Below are positions 27,551 through 35,617 of a stretch of 64,000 bases of DNA, piece by piece. The notes under the pieces were generated by a model, which saw nothing but the letters and a program-made list of their open reading frames with translations, was not told the origin of the DNA and ran no database searches. The translations under genes and the position numbers were made by a program. Numbering within the stretch: the first letter of the stretch is position 1; each line of letters starts with the position of its first letter. This DNA is from Bacillus sp. A301a_S52 (GTDB lineage: Bacteria; Bacillota; Bacilli; Bacillales; Salisediminibacteriaceae). The stretch spans positions 1,554,001 through 1,618,000 of the forward strand of contig JABXYP010000001.1 in assembly GCA_024701455.1 (NCBI GenBank), given 5' to 3'.

Positions 27551-28670
27551 TGATTAGTTTTAATCTTTAGTGTTTAATTCAAATATTCCATTAAAACTTT
27601 GGACATTGCCAATAGCAAACAGACTAATGTTTGCTTTGCTCTTACGATATCATTAGATCTTTATTAGTCTATAGCAGTGACTTTGCTAGAGAAAACACAG
27701 AGTGAATGTTTCGAAAAACAGAATGAGAAGAACGTCTTGACGAATACATTTTCATCACCATACATTCTAAATAGAAAATTTAGGTATAATGATTCAATAC
27801 ACGTATACCACTTAGAAGGAAAAATATAGTTTGGGACGTAAATGACTCGATGGTGATGAAAGAGAGAAATAACCAATTTTAAAGCCTTTCTCTATCTAAT
27901 TTTCTTATTCTTGAGTAATTATAGATATAAAGTCATAGACGAGATAGTTCTAAAAGTAGGGGGATATTAAACACTATCCTCTTTTTTTGCTCTTTATTGA
28001 AGGCTAAGTAGTTTTTATAGCTATTTGAGTATTAATTTAACCATCAAAACACGTAAATAGTTGTGAAAAACAGGGTCATATTAACTAAATATAAACGACT
28101 TTAAAATGGAAAATGTCACATTAATAGTAATTATTTTTTAATGTTTTAATAAATCATTTCCTTATTTAAGTATAAAGTGGCATTAAATAACACCAATTTT
28201 ATAGTTCTTTTTAAACTAAAAGGCAAAAAATTTCAAAAAAATAACAATATTTTTTGACGCCTAATAAGAATCAATAAGGGATAAAGGTTGATATACTAAC
28301 TAAGTGACAATTTTCTTGTTTTTTCCTATATTTGTGTTTCAATAGGAGATAGACCTAATAGACTAATTACAAAGAACTGTTTCAGTAGTATTAACCCTTT
28401 AAATAGCTTATACAAGTCGATTATCACAGGAAGTAAATAGGGAATTATAGATAATTTTGATAATTTAAGTATTTGTACTCATTTACATATTTGAGGAAAA
28501 ATATTATGATTTAGCTACTACATTCGTAATATAGAACATAACGGGGGTGTATTATTAGAAAAAGATGTCTATATAACTAAGGAAATTTGTCGGTTGTGTC
28601 GAATTTACTAGCTATCGTTCGTTATAAGGAATTTAATACACATACTACTATTTATATCATCTACTCATTC
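27551..28670. other. 1.1-kb AT-rich region without a recognisable gene
   Basis: Runs from repeat A6 to the riboswitch. Very AT-rich with many stops in all frames. A 70-codon minus-strand frame at 27664-27876 has no ribosome site or protein-like character. It could be decayed coding DNA, and should contain the promoter for the riboswitch RNA at its right end, but I could not pick a convincing -35/-10 pair. Confidence 0.4.
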
Positions 28671-28783
28671 AGAAAAGGCAACCCTATCGAAAGATCGGGA
28701 CGCAAAACTGTGAATCTAAGGAATAATTATATTCTATGATTGCACAGTCGCCTCAATGGAGTGACATAAGGGAGGCTTACCTC
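28671..28783 (+). promoter_or_regulatory. class I cyclic-di-GMP riboswitch (GEMM-I) with expression platform
   Basis: Aptamer about 28671-28753. Order of conserved pieces: AAAAGGCAACCC, tetraloop stem TATCGAAAGATC, GGGACGCAAA, P3 stem ACTGTG/CACAGT (perfect 6 bp, 28707-28712 and 28743-28748), tetraloop-receptor TCTAAG with TATGA (a U-A pair where the common receptor has C-G), distal GAATA/TATTC, and closing GGC (28677-28679) with GCC (28750-28752). All match the GEMM-I consensus in order and spacing. The leader ends at AAGGGAGG (28768-28775) of the SinI-like gene. GCCTC (28750-28754) can pair with GAGGC (28772-28776), so the P1 strand can alternatively cover the ribosome site; GAGG-CTTA-CCTC (28772-28783) is a second, local hairpin. 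Confidence 0.9.
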
Positions 28784-28906
28784 ATGCTCACTATTAAAAG
28801 AGAAGAACAACAAGACCAAGAATGGGTGGCACTGATTCAGGCCGCGAAAGAACTAGGGTTGACGCCAGAAGAAGTGCGCTCTTTTTTGAAGGAAAAGCAA
28901 GAATAG
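28784..28906 (+). CDS. SinI-family anti-repressor, stand-alone
   Basis: A 40-residue protein with the SinI signature DQEWVALIQAAKELGLTPEE followed by VRSFLKEKQ. SinI and its paralogue SlrA bind the biofilm repressor SinR by swapping into its dimer, releasing matrix genes. The length is essentially just the SinR-binding helical hairpin. ATG 28784 has AAGGGAGG 8 nt upstream. No sinR is adjacent, unlike the normal sinI-sinR pair, so this is an SlrA-like orphan. It is the only gene directly behind the c-di-GMP riboswitch. Family call is firm; the target (SinR, SlrR or another Xre protein) is inference. Confidence 0.88.
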   Translation: MLTIKREEQQDQEWVALIQAAKELGLTPEEVRSFLKEKQE

Positions 28907-29216
28907 CCACATTAAAGATATGGGCTTATAAGCTACTTTAATGTTTGTTAGTAGTAAAGTATTGCTTAAAGTGTCTTCTCGTTGAGATAGGTTCAGCAAA
29001 CAAATAGGGAGAGTTTACCGTAAACGTTGAAATATCAGTGTGTTAAAAGTCAGGGATGGCTTGAGAAGTTTAGTTTCGTAAAATGATAAAGTAAACGTTT
29101 TCGTATTGGAAGTGCTCGTATGGAAATTCAATTAAATTGTGTAGCAAGCTTCTAATAGATTTTGGGACGTAGAGGAATTGCTGCTAGTAATTAAAAGTTA
29201 TATTATAAGACTTTTT
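28907..29216 (+). other. non-coding stretch between SinI-like gene and a strong terminator
   Basis: A hairpin CATTAAAG (28910-28917) with CTTTAATG (28936-28943) follows the gene, but the next strong terminator is 300 nt on. I see no CDS in between. The stretch may be a long 3' UTR or a separate small RNA. Confidence 0.4.
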
Positions 29217-29242
29217 AAACTCGCCGAAGTGGCGAGTTTTTT
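29217..29242 (+). terminator. strong intrinsic terminator
   Basis: AAACTCGCC (29217-29225), loop GAAGT, GGCGAGTTT (29231-29239), T-run to 29242. Nearest upstream plus-strand gene is the SinI-like one. Confidence 0.9.
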
Positions 29243-29302
29243 CTGTAGAAAGATTCCACCTGTACTTGAAAAGTAGAACTCGAACGAAATTATTGAACAT
29301 TC

Positions 29303-29370
29303 AAAAAAGCCATTGGCTTAACTTCAAGTGCACTGCTTAGCAGCGTTGAGTGAAGTAAGCCAATGGCTTT
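29303..29370 (-). terminator. long multi-tier hairpin terminator
   Basis: A 15-bp perfect stem, arms 29306-29320 (AAAGCCATTGGCTTA) and 29356-29370, with inner CTTCA/TGAAG and CTGC-TTA-GCAG. On the minus strand a run of six Ts follows, so it fits as terminator of the 29462-29707 gene. Confidence 0.8.
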
Positions 29371-29461
29371 ATATATAAGGTTAGTTAAGAAATGTTACAT
29401 TTAAACATGTACACTACCATGCATGCCATCCACGTGCTAGTTTCGTGAGATTGACTGATTA

Positions 29462-29707
29462 TTAAACAGAGCGTTTCTTATCTAGCATTTTGGCAATAAA
29501 TGAAATTGAACGGTAAATACTGAATAAGATAATAATAGATGTAAGCGATCCAACCATATATCCAGCAGTAAAGTTACGTGGTGCAACCAAATTTTCCTGC
29601 CGTCCTACAATAATGCCAATAATAACTGATAGCGCTAGAATAGTGATAATAATGCCTGTTTCAATTCGGTTATTTTGAGACATTCCTTTTAGTTTTGCTG
29701 TAATCAT
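29462..29707 (-). CDS. small two-span membrane protein
   Basis: 81 residues with two hydrophobic segments, about 17-36 and 47-68, and a basic C-terminus (MLDKKRSV). I do not recognise it. GGAGGG lies about 8 nt before ATG 29707 on the minus strand, and a strong terminator follows its stop, so it is a real single-gene unit. Holin-like size, but nothing links it to lysis functions. Confidence 0.65.
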   Translation of the reverse strand: MITAKLKGMSQNNRIETGIIITILALSVIIGIIVGRQENLVAPRNFTAGYMVGSLTSIIILFSIYRSISFIAKMLDKKRSV

Positions 29708-29781
29708 ACTTGTTCCCTCCGTCTAATCCTTCATTGATATAATTATATAGTCAAAGTGATCACTGTGCAATTCAAATATAA

Positions 29782-29872
29782 AGTGAACCTTCAATCAGTG
29801 TGCGTTATCCCCATGCTTTAGCTCTGCTTTCTTTTGAGTCGGGAGTTTTACGGTCGCTTATTCGTGATAAAT
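29782..29872 (-). repeat. family A dispersed repeat, copy A7 (reverse, degenerate)
   Basis: GTGAACCTTCAATCAGTG, then GCGTTATCCCC, TTAGCTCTGC, TTTGAGTCGGGAGTTTTACGG, TCGCTTATTCGTGATAAA. The right hairpin is absent and the left is eroded. The remaining part of the gap to 30090 shows nothing else. Confidence 0.75.
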
Positions 29873-30090
29873 TAAAAGAGTTTCTCGAGTATAAGTAAAG
29901 TTTGCTTTTGCTTTGTGCTAAAAGGCGAACATAAGCTGGGGTAACACTTTTATCTTCATATGGCTCTTCAATGTTACAGGGAGCGTATTGAAATAAGGGA
30001 CTAAAGAAACAACTATAACGAAACTTATTAAGTTCTTTTCCGTAAATATTATAAGAAACTGACTAATGAATGAGTGAAGGAGAGATATCA

Positions 30091-30405
30091 ATGATTATGG
30101 TTAATACGGAAACAGTAGCAGGCAGGACGATTGTTCAAGCACTCGGCATTGTTTCAGGAAACACAGTACAGGCGAAACACGTAGGAAAGGACATTGTTGG
30201 GGGACTACGTGGACTTGTTGGAGGTAAAATGAAGGAATACGAAGAAATGTTTAATGAAGCAAGGGAAATTGCAGAGAAAGAGATGCTCTCTAAAGCAGAG
30301 TCACTTGGAGCAGATGCGGTTGTAAATGTGAGATATTCCTCATCTTCAATTATGTCAGGAACGTCAGAAGTTCTTGTCTATGGAACAGCAGTAAAGTTTG
30401 AGTAA
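30091..30405 (+). CDS. YbjQ/UPF0145 family protein
   Basis: A 104-residue member of the YbjQ (UPF0145) family, small cytosolic oligomeric proteins of unknown role (sometimes labelled heavy-metal binding). Family blocks: TTETVAGRTIVQALGIVSGN-like start, DIVGGLRGLVGGKMKEYEEM, AREIAEKEMLSKAESLGADA and VNVRYSSSSI near the end. AAGGAGAG at 30077-30084 points to ATG 30091; the frame is open from 30070. Confidence 0.88.
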   Translation: MIMVNTETVAGRTIVQALGIVSGNTVQAKHVGKDIVGGLRGLVGGKMKEYEEMFNEAREIAEKEMLSKAESLGADAVVNVRYSSSSIMSGTSEVLVYGTAVKFE

Positions 30406-30474
30406 GGTTGGGTTTGATAAGTTCATTAATCGGATAGATAAGAGGTAAGGTGAACTTTTAATTGGAGCACGTAT

Positions 30475-30657
30475 ATGGATGTCATCCAACCTTTAATCTT
30501 TGTGACGATAACGTTTCTACTGATAGTTGTTTTTCTACGTAAACTGCCGAGTAAAAGCAGTGTGAAAAAACCAGCAATTTTACTGGCTGGATGTGTACTT
30601 ATTATAACGGTGACTATGTTAATAGTTGGAATTCTACCGCTTTTAGAATTGAAATAA
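30475..30657 (+). CDS. small two-span membrane protein
   Basis: 60 residues with hydrophobic segments at about 4-21 and 35-57, linked by a basic loop (RKLPSKSSVKKP). Unrecognised. The site TTGGAG lies 8 nt before ATG 30475. Seventy bp behind the YbjQ gene and in front of a hairpin, so it may share its transcript. Confidence 0.5.
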   Translation: MDVIQPLIFVTITFLLIVVFLRKLPSKSSVKKPAILLAGCVLIITVTMLIVGILPLLELK

Positions 30658-30702
30658 GTATGCCAAGACGTCTACTCTTAAAAGTTATTAATTAATGTTC
30701 TG

Positions 30703-30731
30703 AAGCTGCCTTTGACAAAGGAAGGCAGCTT
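30703..30731 (+). terminator. stem-loop, probable terminator
   Basis: AAGCTGCCTT (30703-30712) pairs with AAGGCAGCTT (30722-30731); the tail TTCAAAGTGTTTATTTT is only moderately T-rich. The gap from here to 30980 shows no further feature. Confidence 0.55.
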
Positions 30732-30980
30732 TCAAAGTGTTTATTTTATGTCATATTACAAAGGAAATGTAATAAAAGTTGAAAGGCATGAAGTGGAGAA
30801 GGAGGTAGTTAAAGGTGTAAAATAGCTTGAGCTTTTGTTTATTTGTATCATACATCACTCTTTATGTAACAGTAAATAACAAAAATAATGAAAGAGAAGA
30901 GCTAAATATAGACAATAAATTTCCTGATTGAGTAAAATGAAGACGAACGAGAGTGCCTCATTCATGGGAGGGAAAAGGTT

Positions 30981-31604
30981 ATGATCAATCCGAGAGTTTG
31001 GATACTACCAAGTCTTTTTTTTACGTTAGTTGCGTGTAGTCACCTTTCTGAGGAAGTGACAGATTCTGATAACACCACTTTAAACAGCAATGAGTATGAG
31101 CGTGAACATATAAATAACGAGGACGAAAAAAATGAAAAAGAAGGGTTAGTCGTTGCGGAAACTGATGCGGGTGAATTCATACTTCGTTTAATCTCAGAAA
31201 AAGCTGTGTACGAATCAGAAGAACAGGTTCAGCTAACAGGTAAGCTTCAATATAAAGGGGAGAGAGAGGAACTAGAAATTATTCATGTTGAGAGTCCACT
31301 TTATTTTGAATTACTTGAGGTAGATCGGGGGGCTGAATTCCTTTACTATCCTACGACTGAACTAGAAGAGAAGACCGTTTTAAAACAGAAAGAATGGTAT
31401 GAAGAGGACTACATTAAACGTATTTCATATAGCGAGACTGATGAGCATGCAGATTTTTTCCAATCCTTTATGAAGGAGCCAGGTTTTCCTCCAGGTGAAT
31501 ATGAAATTGAATTGCGCGCTGATTTTACTATTTTGCAAGAAGGTGAACCTATTACGCACCAATATGCCACGTCTTTAGTGATCGAAGTAAGAGACTCACA
31601 ATAA
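30981..31604 (+). CDS. lipoprotein of unknown function
   Basis: A 207-residue lipoprotein: signal with lipobox LVAC (Cys19), then an acidic Asn/Glu linker (about 22-55). The remaining domain has alternating strands (FILRLISEKAVYESEEQVQL, PPGEYEIELRADF) like BsuPI/Ig-like beta sandwiches; that comparison is inference. ATG 30981 follows GAGGG. It ends 17 bp before sfsA and is probably co-transcribed with it. Confidence 0.7.
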   Translation: MINPRVWILPSLFFTLVACSHLSEEVTDSDNTTLNSNEYEREHINNEDEKNEKEGLVVAETDAGEFILRLISEKAVYESEEQVQLTGKLQYKGEREELEIIHVESPLYFELLEVDRGAEFLYYPTTELEEKTVLKQKEWYEEDYIKRISYSETDEHADFFQSFMKEPGFPPGEYEIELRADFTILQEGEPITHQYATSLVIEVRDSQ

Positions 31605-31621
31605 CCGAAGGAGGGAAAGTT

Positions 31622-32350
31622 TTGCCAAATGTTTTTATCCCGTATTCATCTTCAATAGTAAGAGCAGTGTTCATCGACAGACCAAACCGCTTTCTAATAA
31701 GGTGTAAACTACTAGAGAGTGGCGACACTGTCGAGGCACATTTACCTGACTCTGGTCGATTAAAGGAATTACTTATCAAAGGTGCAGAGCTGTATGTGCT
31801 GCCTAATAGTGACCCTGCTCGAAAGACAAAATTTTCAGCGGTGTGTGTAAAGGATTTGGCTGGTGATAATTGGGTATCCATTAACGCCACATTGCCTAAT
31901 AAGGTGGCCGGTCTCGCATTTGAACAACAGCAATTATCGGATTTTTCTAAATGGAAATATTTACGGAGTGAGTATACAAAAGGAAGCTCCAGGTGGGATC
32001 ACCTTCTCCAAAAAGATGATGAATATATGGTTGTAGAAGTAAAAGGTGTAACACTTGTTAATCGAAAGGGCACAGGCTTTTTCCCTGACGCTGTAACAGC
32101 TAGAGGAACAAAGCATGTACTAGAATTGGCGGAGATTTCCAAAGAACCGGGGTGGCAGTCAGCAATTTTATTTGTAGCTCAGCGAAGTGATATTAAAAAG
32201 CTCCAACCAGCAGCTGAGATAGATCCAGACTTTGCGAATGCTCTTTTAATAGCAGAGCAGGCGGGAGTGACCATGAGTGCCTGCCGGTGTCATGTTGCCC
32301 CTAACGGTGTACGCCTTCTAGATCATGTTCCAGTAGAACTTAACATATAA
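31622..32350 (+). CDS. sfsA: SfsA family protein (DNA/RNA nuclease)
   Basis: 242 residues. SfsA was named for sugar fermentation stimulation in E. coli and is now assigned a nuclease-like fold. N-terminal OB-like part with FLIRCKLLESGD and HLPDSGRLKELL, then the PD-(D/E)xK-type core with VVEVKGVTLV. TTG start with AAGGAGGG just upstream; in several Bacilli it is likewise a rare-start gene. C-terminal block SACRCHVAPNGV is typical. Confidence 0.92.
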   Translation: MPNVFIPYSSSIVRAVFIDRPNRFLIRCKLLESGDTVEAHLPDSGRLKELLIKGAELYVLPNSDPARKTKFSAVCVKDLAGDNWVSINATLPNKVAGLAFEQQQLSDFSKWKYLRSEYTKGSSRWDHLLQKDDEYMVVEVKGVTLVNRKGTGFFPDAVTARGTKHVLELAEISKEPGWQSAILFVAQRSDIKKLQPAAEIDPDFANALLIAEQAGVTMSACRCHVAPNGVRLLDHVPVELNI

Positions 32351-32452
32351 AACAAACCTTCCATCAGGACATGTCCGTTATCTCCCGACTAAATAGAGTT
32401 AGCTCTCGTCTCTATTTTGAGGCGGAAATTTTACCTACGCTTATCTGAATGA
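32350..32452 (-). repeat. family A dispersed repeat, copy A8 (reverse)
   Basis: AACCTTCCATCAGGACATGT, then left hairpin ATCTCCCGAC, TAGAGTTAGCTCTCGTCTCTA, TTGAGGCGG, ACGCTTATCTGAATG. The right hairpin is deleted, as in A1. It starts immediately at the sfsA stop. Confidence 0.8.
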
Positions 32453-32572
32453 ACATAAGACACGTTTTAGTTTTCCCTTTTGAAGAGGTGTTAGGCCAAG
32501 TCGTATAAAGCATATACATTATTTGTAGCTTTGTAGCCGGCCGGCGAAACCGAATATCAGGAGGGATTTTTA

Positions 32573-33466
32573 TTGTTTAAACGAATAGATAAACTCCAAA
32601 TTGAACTGCCAATGCCAAAAAACCCAGACCCAAATGGGGCTGCTGCGGTTCAAGAGTTATTAGGTGGAAAATATGGTGAGATGTCGACTTTAAATAATTA
32701 TATGTTCCAATCGTTTAATTTTAGGCAAAAGAATAAACATCGCCCTTTTTATGATTTAATTGCTAGCATAACAGCAGAAGAGTTTGGTCACGTAGAGCTC
32801 GTTTCAAATACGATTAACTTAATGATCACAGGGACAACTTTCCCAGGAGATCCTGATGTGACACCCATGAGAAATGCAAAAGATAAACGGAATTCACACC
32901 ATTTTATCCAGACAGCACAAACATCAATACCAAGTGATTCCATGGGAAGGCCGTGGTCTGGAGACTATGTTTTTAACAGTGGCAATCTTGTGTTAGACTT
33001 ACTTCACAATTTCTTCCTTGAATGTGGTGCACGCACCCATAAAATGCGTGTTTATGAAATGACAGATAACCCAGTAGCACGGGAAATGACTGGTTATTTA
33101 CTTGTCAGAGGTGGCGTTCACATCCTTGCCTACGCTAAAGCCCTTGAAGTTATTACAGGGGTAGATGTGAAAAAAATGCTCCCTATCCCAAATTTAGATA
33201 ATCGTCAATTTGAAACAGCTAGAAAGTTTGAAGCGATGGGCTCACAACGAAAGCTATACACGTTTAGTGACAATGATTATAAAGAAATTCGTAAGATATG
33301 GAAGGGGGAACACCCAGATGGCGGAGCTCTTGAGGTTATTCAAGGGACCCCTGAGGGAGGACCTATTCCAGATTTAGAAGAGGTGCCTGAAGAATTTGCC
33401 CCGGGGATCACAGAGGAGATGTTTCAAGAAATTGCTAAGCGCCTCCAGCGATCGGCTGGACTTTAA
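32573..33466 (+). CDS. manganese catalase
   Basis: Non-haem dimanganese catalase, 297 residues, of the type found as spore or general-stress proteins in Bacillus (YdbD/CotJC relatives). Four-helix ferritin-like core with metal ligands in TAEEFGHVELV (Glu, His) and in ECGARTHKMRVYEM plus GGVHILAYAKALE (Glu, His). C-terminal tail is short and acidic. TTG start at 32573 preceded by CAGGAGGG, so the ORF fully depends on this rare start. Followed by a clear terminator. Confidence 0.93.
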   Translation: MFKRIDKLQIELPMPKNPDPNGAAAVQELLGGKYGEMSTLNNYMFQSFNFRQKNKHRPFYDLIASITAEEFGHVELVSNTINLMITGTTFPGDPDVTPMRNAKDKRNSHHFIQTAQTSIPSDSMGRPWSGDYVFNSGNLVLDLLHNFFLECGARTHKMRVYEMTDNPVAREMTGYLLVRGGVHILAYAKALEVITGVDVKKMLPIPNLDNRQFETARKFEAMGSQRKLYTFSDNDYKEIRKIWKGEHPDGGALEVIQGTPEGGPIPDLEEVPEEFAPGITEEMFQEIAKRLQRSAGL

Positions 33467-33480
33467 ATCTACACGAACTG

Positions 33481-33510
33481 ACACGGTCATAACGAATGGC
33501 CGTGTTTTTT
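33481..33510 (+). terminator. intrinsic terminator of the manganese catalase gene
   Basis: ACACGGTCAT (33481-33490) pairs with ATGGCCGTGT (33496-33505), then six Ts. Confidence 0.9.
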
Positions 33511-33707
33511 ATCATATATTCGGGAGTGGGGACGATAAATAATGTACAATACTTTTAAAAAGTTCCGTATGGTGAACAATTTTTTGGTAAGATAGGGGTA
33601 AGTTGGTTCTTTCTATAAAAATGATACGTAGAAGGTTTATACAAATTTCGATGCGATTTTACTTGAGAGAGTCTGTTCAAGTAAGTGAAGTGATAGGAGT
33701 GACGGTA

Positions 33708-35537
33708 ATGAGAACCGAGAATAATAATATCGAGTCACTTTTAGGCAAAGGAGTTAATGCAACCGATCTCGTTGCTTCTTTCTCTAAGACGATGGACCTT
33801 CTTTCTGATGGGGTCATGTACTTGGATGAAAATTGGAGATTCTTGTACATAAACGAAGCTGCGGAAGCGCATATGAGTATTAATAGAGAGGAAATGCTAG
33901 GGAAGGAATTATGGGATGAACTTCCTGAATTAGTGAGAACGTTTTTCTACGAAGCTTTTCATCATGCTCTTATGAAGGAAACTTCTGTGGAGTTTGATGA
34001 ATATTATTCGGCCAATGATACGTGGTTTCATGTCCAAGCTTTTCCGAAAAATGGGGGGCTATTAGTCATTTTTCAAGACATTACACAAAAGCACTTAGCG
34101 ATGGAAGTGGTCGAAGAGAGTTATAGAACCCTTTTTCAAAAGCATCCTGAAGCTGTCTGTTCTATTGATATGGATGGGAATATCTTAGCAATTAATTCAG
34201 CATTTAAGAACTTATTCCCTATAGACGAAAAGTTATTTCTAGGGAGTCATTATAAAGAATTTGTTCCTAAGAACAAGTTGAAAAGTGTCGAATATTTATT
34301 TAATTATGCTATTAATGGAAAGCCACAAGCGATGGAAATAAACTTCTCTGAAGATGTCAATTATCCGTTTCATTTACTCATTGCGACTCTTCCTATTATT
34401 GTTCAGTCCAATATTATTGGCGTTTACGGTATTATTAAAGATATTACGTCAGAGCGCGATAGTCTCGAAAAGTATTTTGAAGTGTCGAAAATGAATGAAC
34501 TTATTCTTGAATCGGTTGAAGAAGGTATTGCAGGTCTAGATAAAGATTTCAATGTTGTCATGTGGAACCATGCAGCGGAAAAGATGACGGGCTATACGAA
34601 AGAGGAATTAACAACAGAGGTTTTCCAACAATTGTTTATGAAGAACGGAGATAGTCATTTAACAATTGGAGAAGAAAACATCCCCTCTATTGATAATTTT
34701 TCAAAAGAAACCGTCATTCGAGAAAGTGAAGTATCCATATTCCATAAAGATGGAAATCCGATTATTGTTGAATTTGTTTTGACACCAATGGTTGTAGCGG
34801 ATAAGGTAGTCGGTATGGTTTGTACATTCAGAGATATTACAGAGAAGAAAAAATCAGAAGAACTGCTATATCAATCCGAGAAACTATCGGCTGTTGGCCA
34901 ATTGGCTGCTGGTATTGCTCATGAAATTAGAAATCCACTTACGTCACTAAAAGGCTTTCTCCAGCTCATTGAAATGAGTGGTCAGGGGAAAAAAGAATAT
35001 TTTGATATCATGAATTCTGAGTTTAGACGAATAGAGCAAATATTAAATGAACTACTTATTATGTCAAAGCCACAAAAGCTTGAAAAAGATGTCTGTTTAT
35101 TAAACTCCCTTATTGAGCATATTGTCACACTACTTAATACTCAAGCTATTATAAAAAATATCTATATTGAAATTGAAGAAGTGGATAAAAACTTATTTGT
35201 TTATTGTATAAGCAATCAAATAAAACAGGTGTTTATGAATTTTATTAAAAATGCCATTGAAGCGATGGAGAAAGGGAAAATTATTGTCCGCTTGAAAAAA
35301 GATCGTTCTTATGCCGTCGTTGAGGTGATTGATGAAGGACACGGTATACCTAAAGCGTTGATAGAACGAGTAGGAGAACCTTTTTTTACGACAAAGGAAA
35401 AAGGAACCGGTTTAGGTTTAATGGTTTCGTTTCAAATAATTGAAGATCATGGAGGAGATATACAATTGGAGAGTGCAGAAGGAAAAGGGACTAAATTCAC
35501 TGTAAGGCTTCCTCTCCACGAAGAAAATGGGTCTTAG
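33708..35537 (+). CDS. multi-PAS sensor histidine kinase (sporulation-kinase type)
   Basis: Soluble sensor kinase of about 609 residues. Three PAS domains (roughly 28-130, 140-252 and 264-382), no membrane span, then HisKA with phospho-acceptor His405 in AAGIAHEIRNPLTSLKGF and HATPase with N box NFIKNAIEAME, DEGHGIP, F box FFTTKEKG and GTGLGL. The HisKA sequence with HEIRNPLTSLKGFLQL is the form that phosphorylates Spo0F in KinA/KinE-like kinases, so an input to the Spo0A phosphorelay is likely but inferred. No response regulator is adjacent. AGGAG at 33695-33699 supports ATG 33708; the frame is open from 33603. Confidence 0.9.
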   Translation: MRTENNNIESLLGKGVNATDLVASFSKTMDLLSDGVMYLDENWRFLYINEAAEAHMSINREEMLGKELWDELPELVRTFFYEAFHHALMKETSVEFDEYYSANDTWFHVQAFPKNGGLLVIFQDITQKHLAMEVVEESYRTLFQKHPEAVCSIDMDGNILAINSAFKNLFPIDEKLFLGSHYKEFVPKNKLKSVEYLFNYAINGKPQAMEINFSEDVNYPFHLLIATLPIIVQSNIIGVYGIIKDITSERDSLEKYFEVSKMNELILESVEEGIAGLDKDFNVVMWNHAAEKMTGYTKEELTTEVFQQLFMKNGDSHLTIGEENIPSIDNFSKETVIRESEVSIFHKDGNPIIVEFVLTPMVVADKVVGMVCTFRDITEKKKSEELLYQSEKLSAVGQLAAGIAHEIRNPLTSLKGFLQLIEMSGQGKKEYFDIMNSEFRRIEQILNELLIMSKPQKLEKDVCLLNSLIEHIVTLLNTQAIIKNIYIEIEEVDKNLFVYCISNQIKQVFMNFIKNAIEAMEKGKIIVRLKKDRSYAVVEVIDEGHGIPKALIERVGEPFFTTKEKGTGLGLMVSFQIIEDHGGDIQLESAEGKGTKFTVRLPLHEENGS

Positions 35538-35617
35538 AACGACTTGCTTTTACCTATTTTCTCATTATAATAGATTGAGGAAACTAATGTAGAATGACGG
35601 GAGAGGCGAAAGGTCTA

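Noticed and set aside
27664..27876. 70-codon minus-strand frame in the AT-rich gap
   Set aside because: No ribosome site, aromatic-rich sequence typical of random AT-rich DNA.
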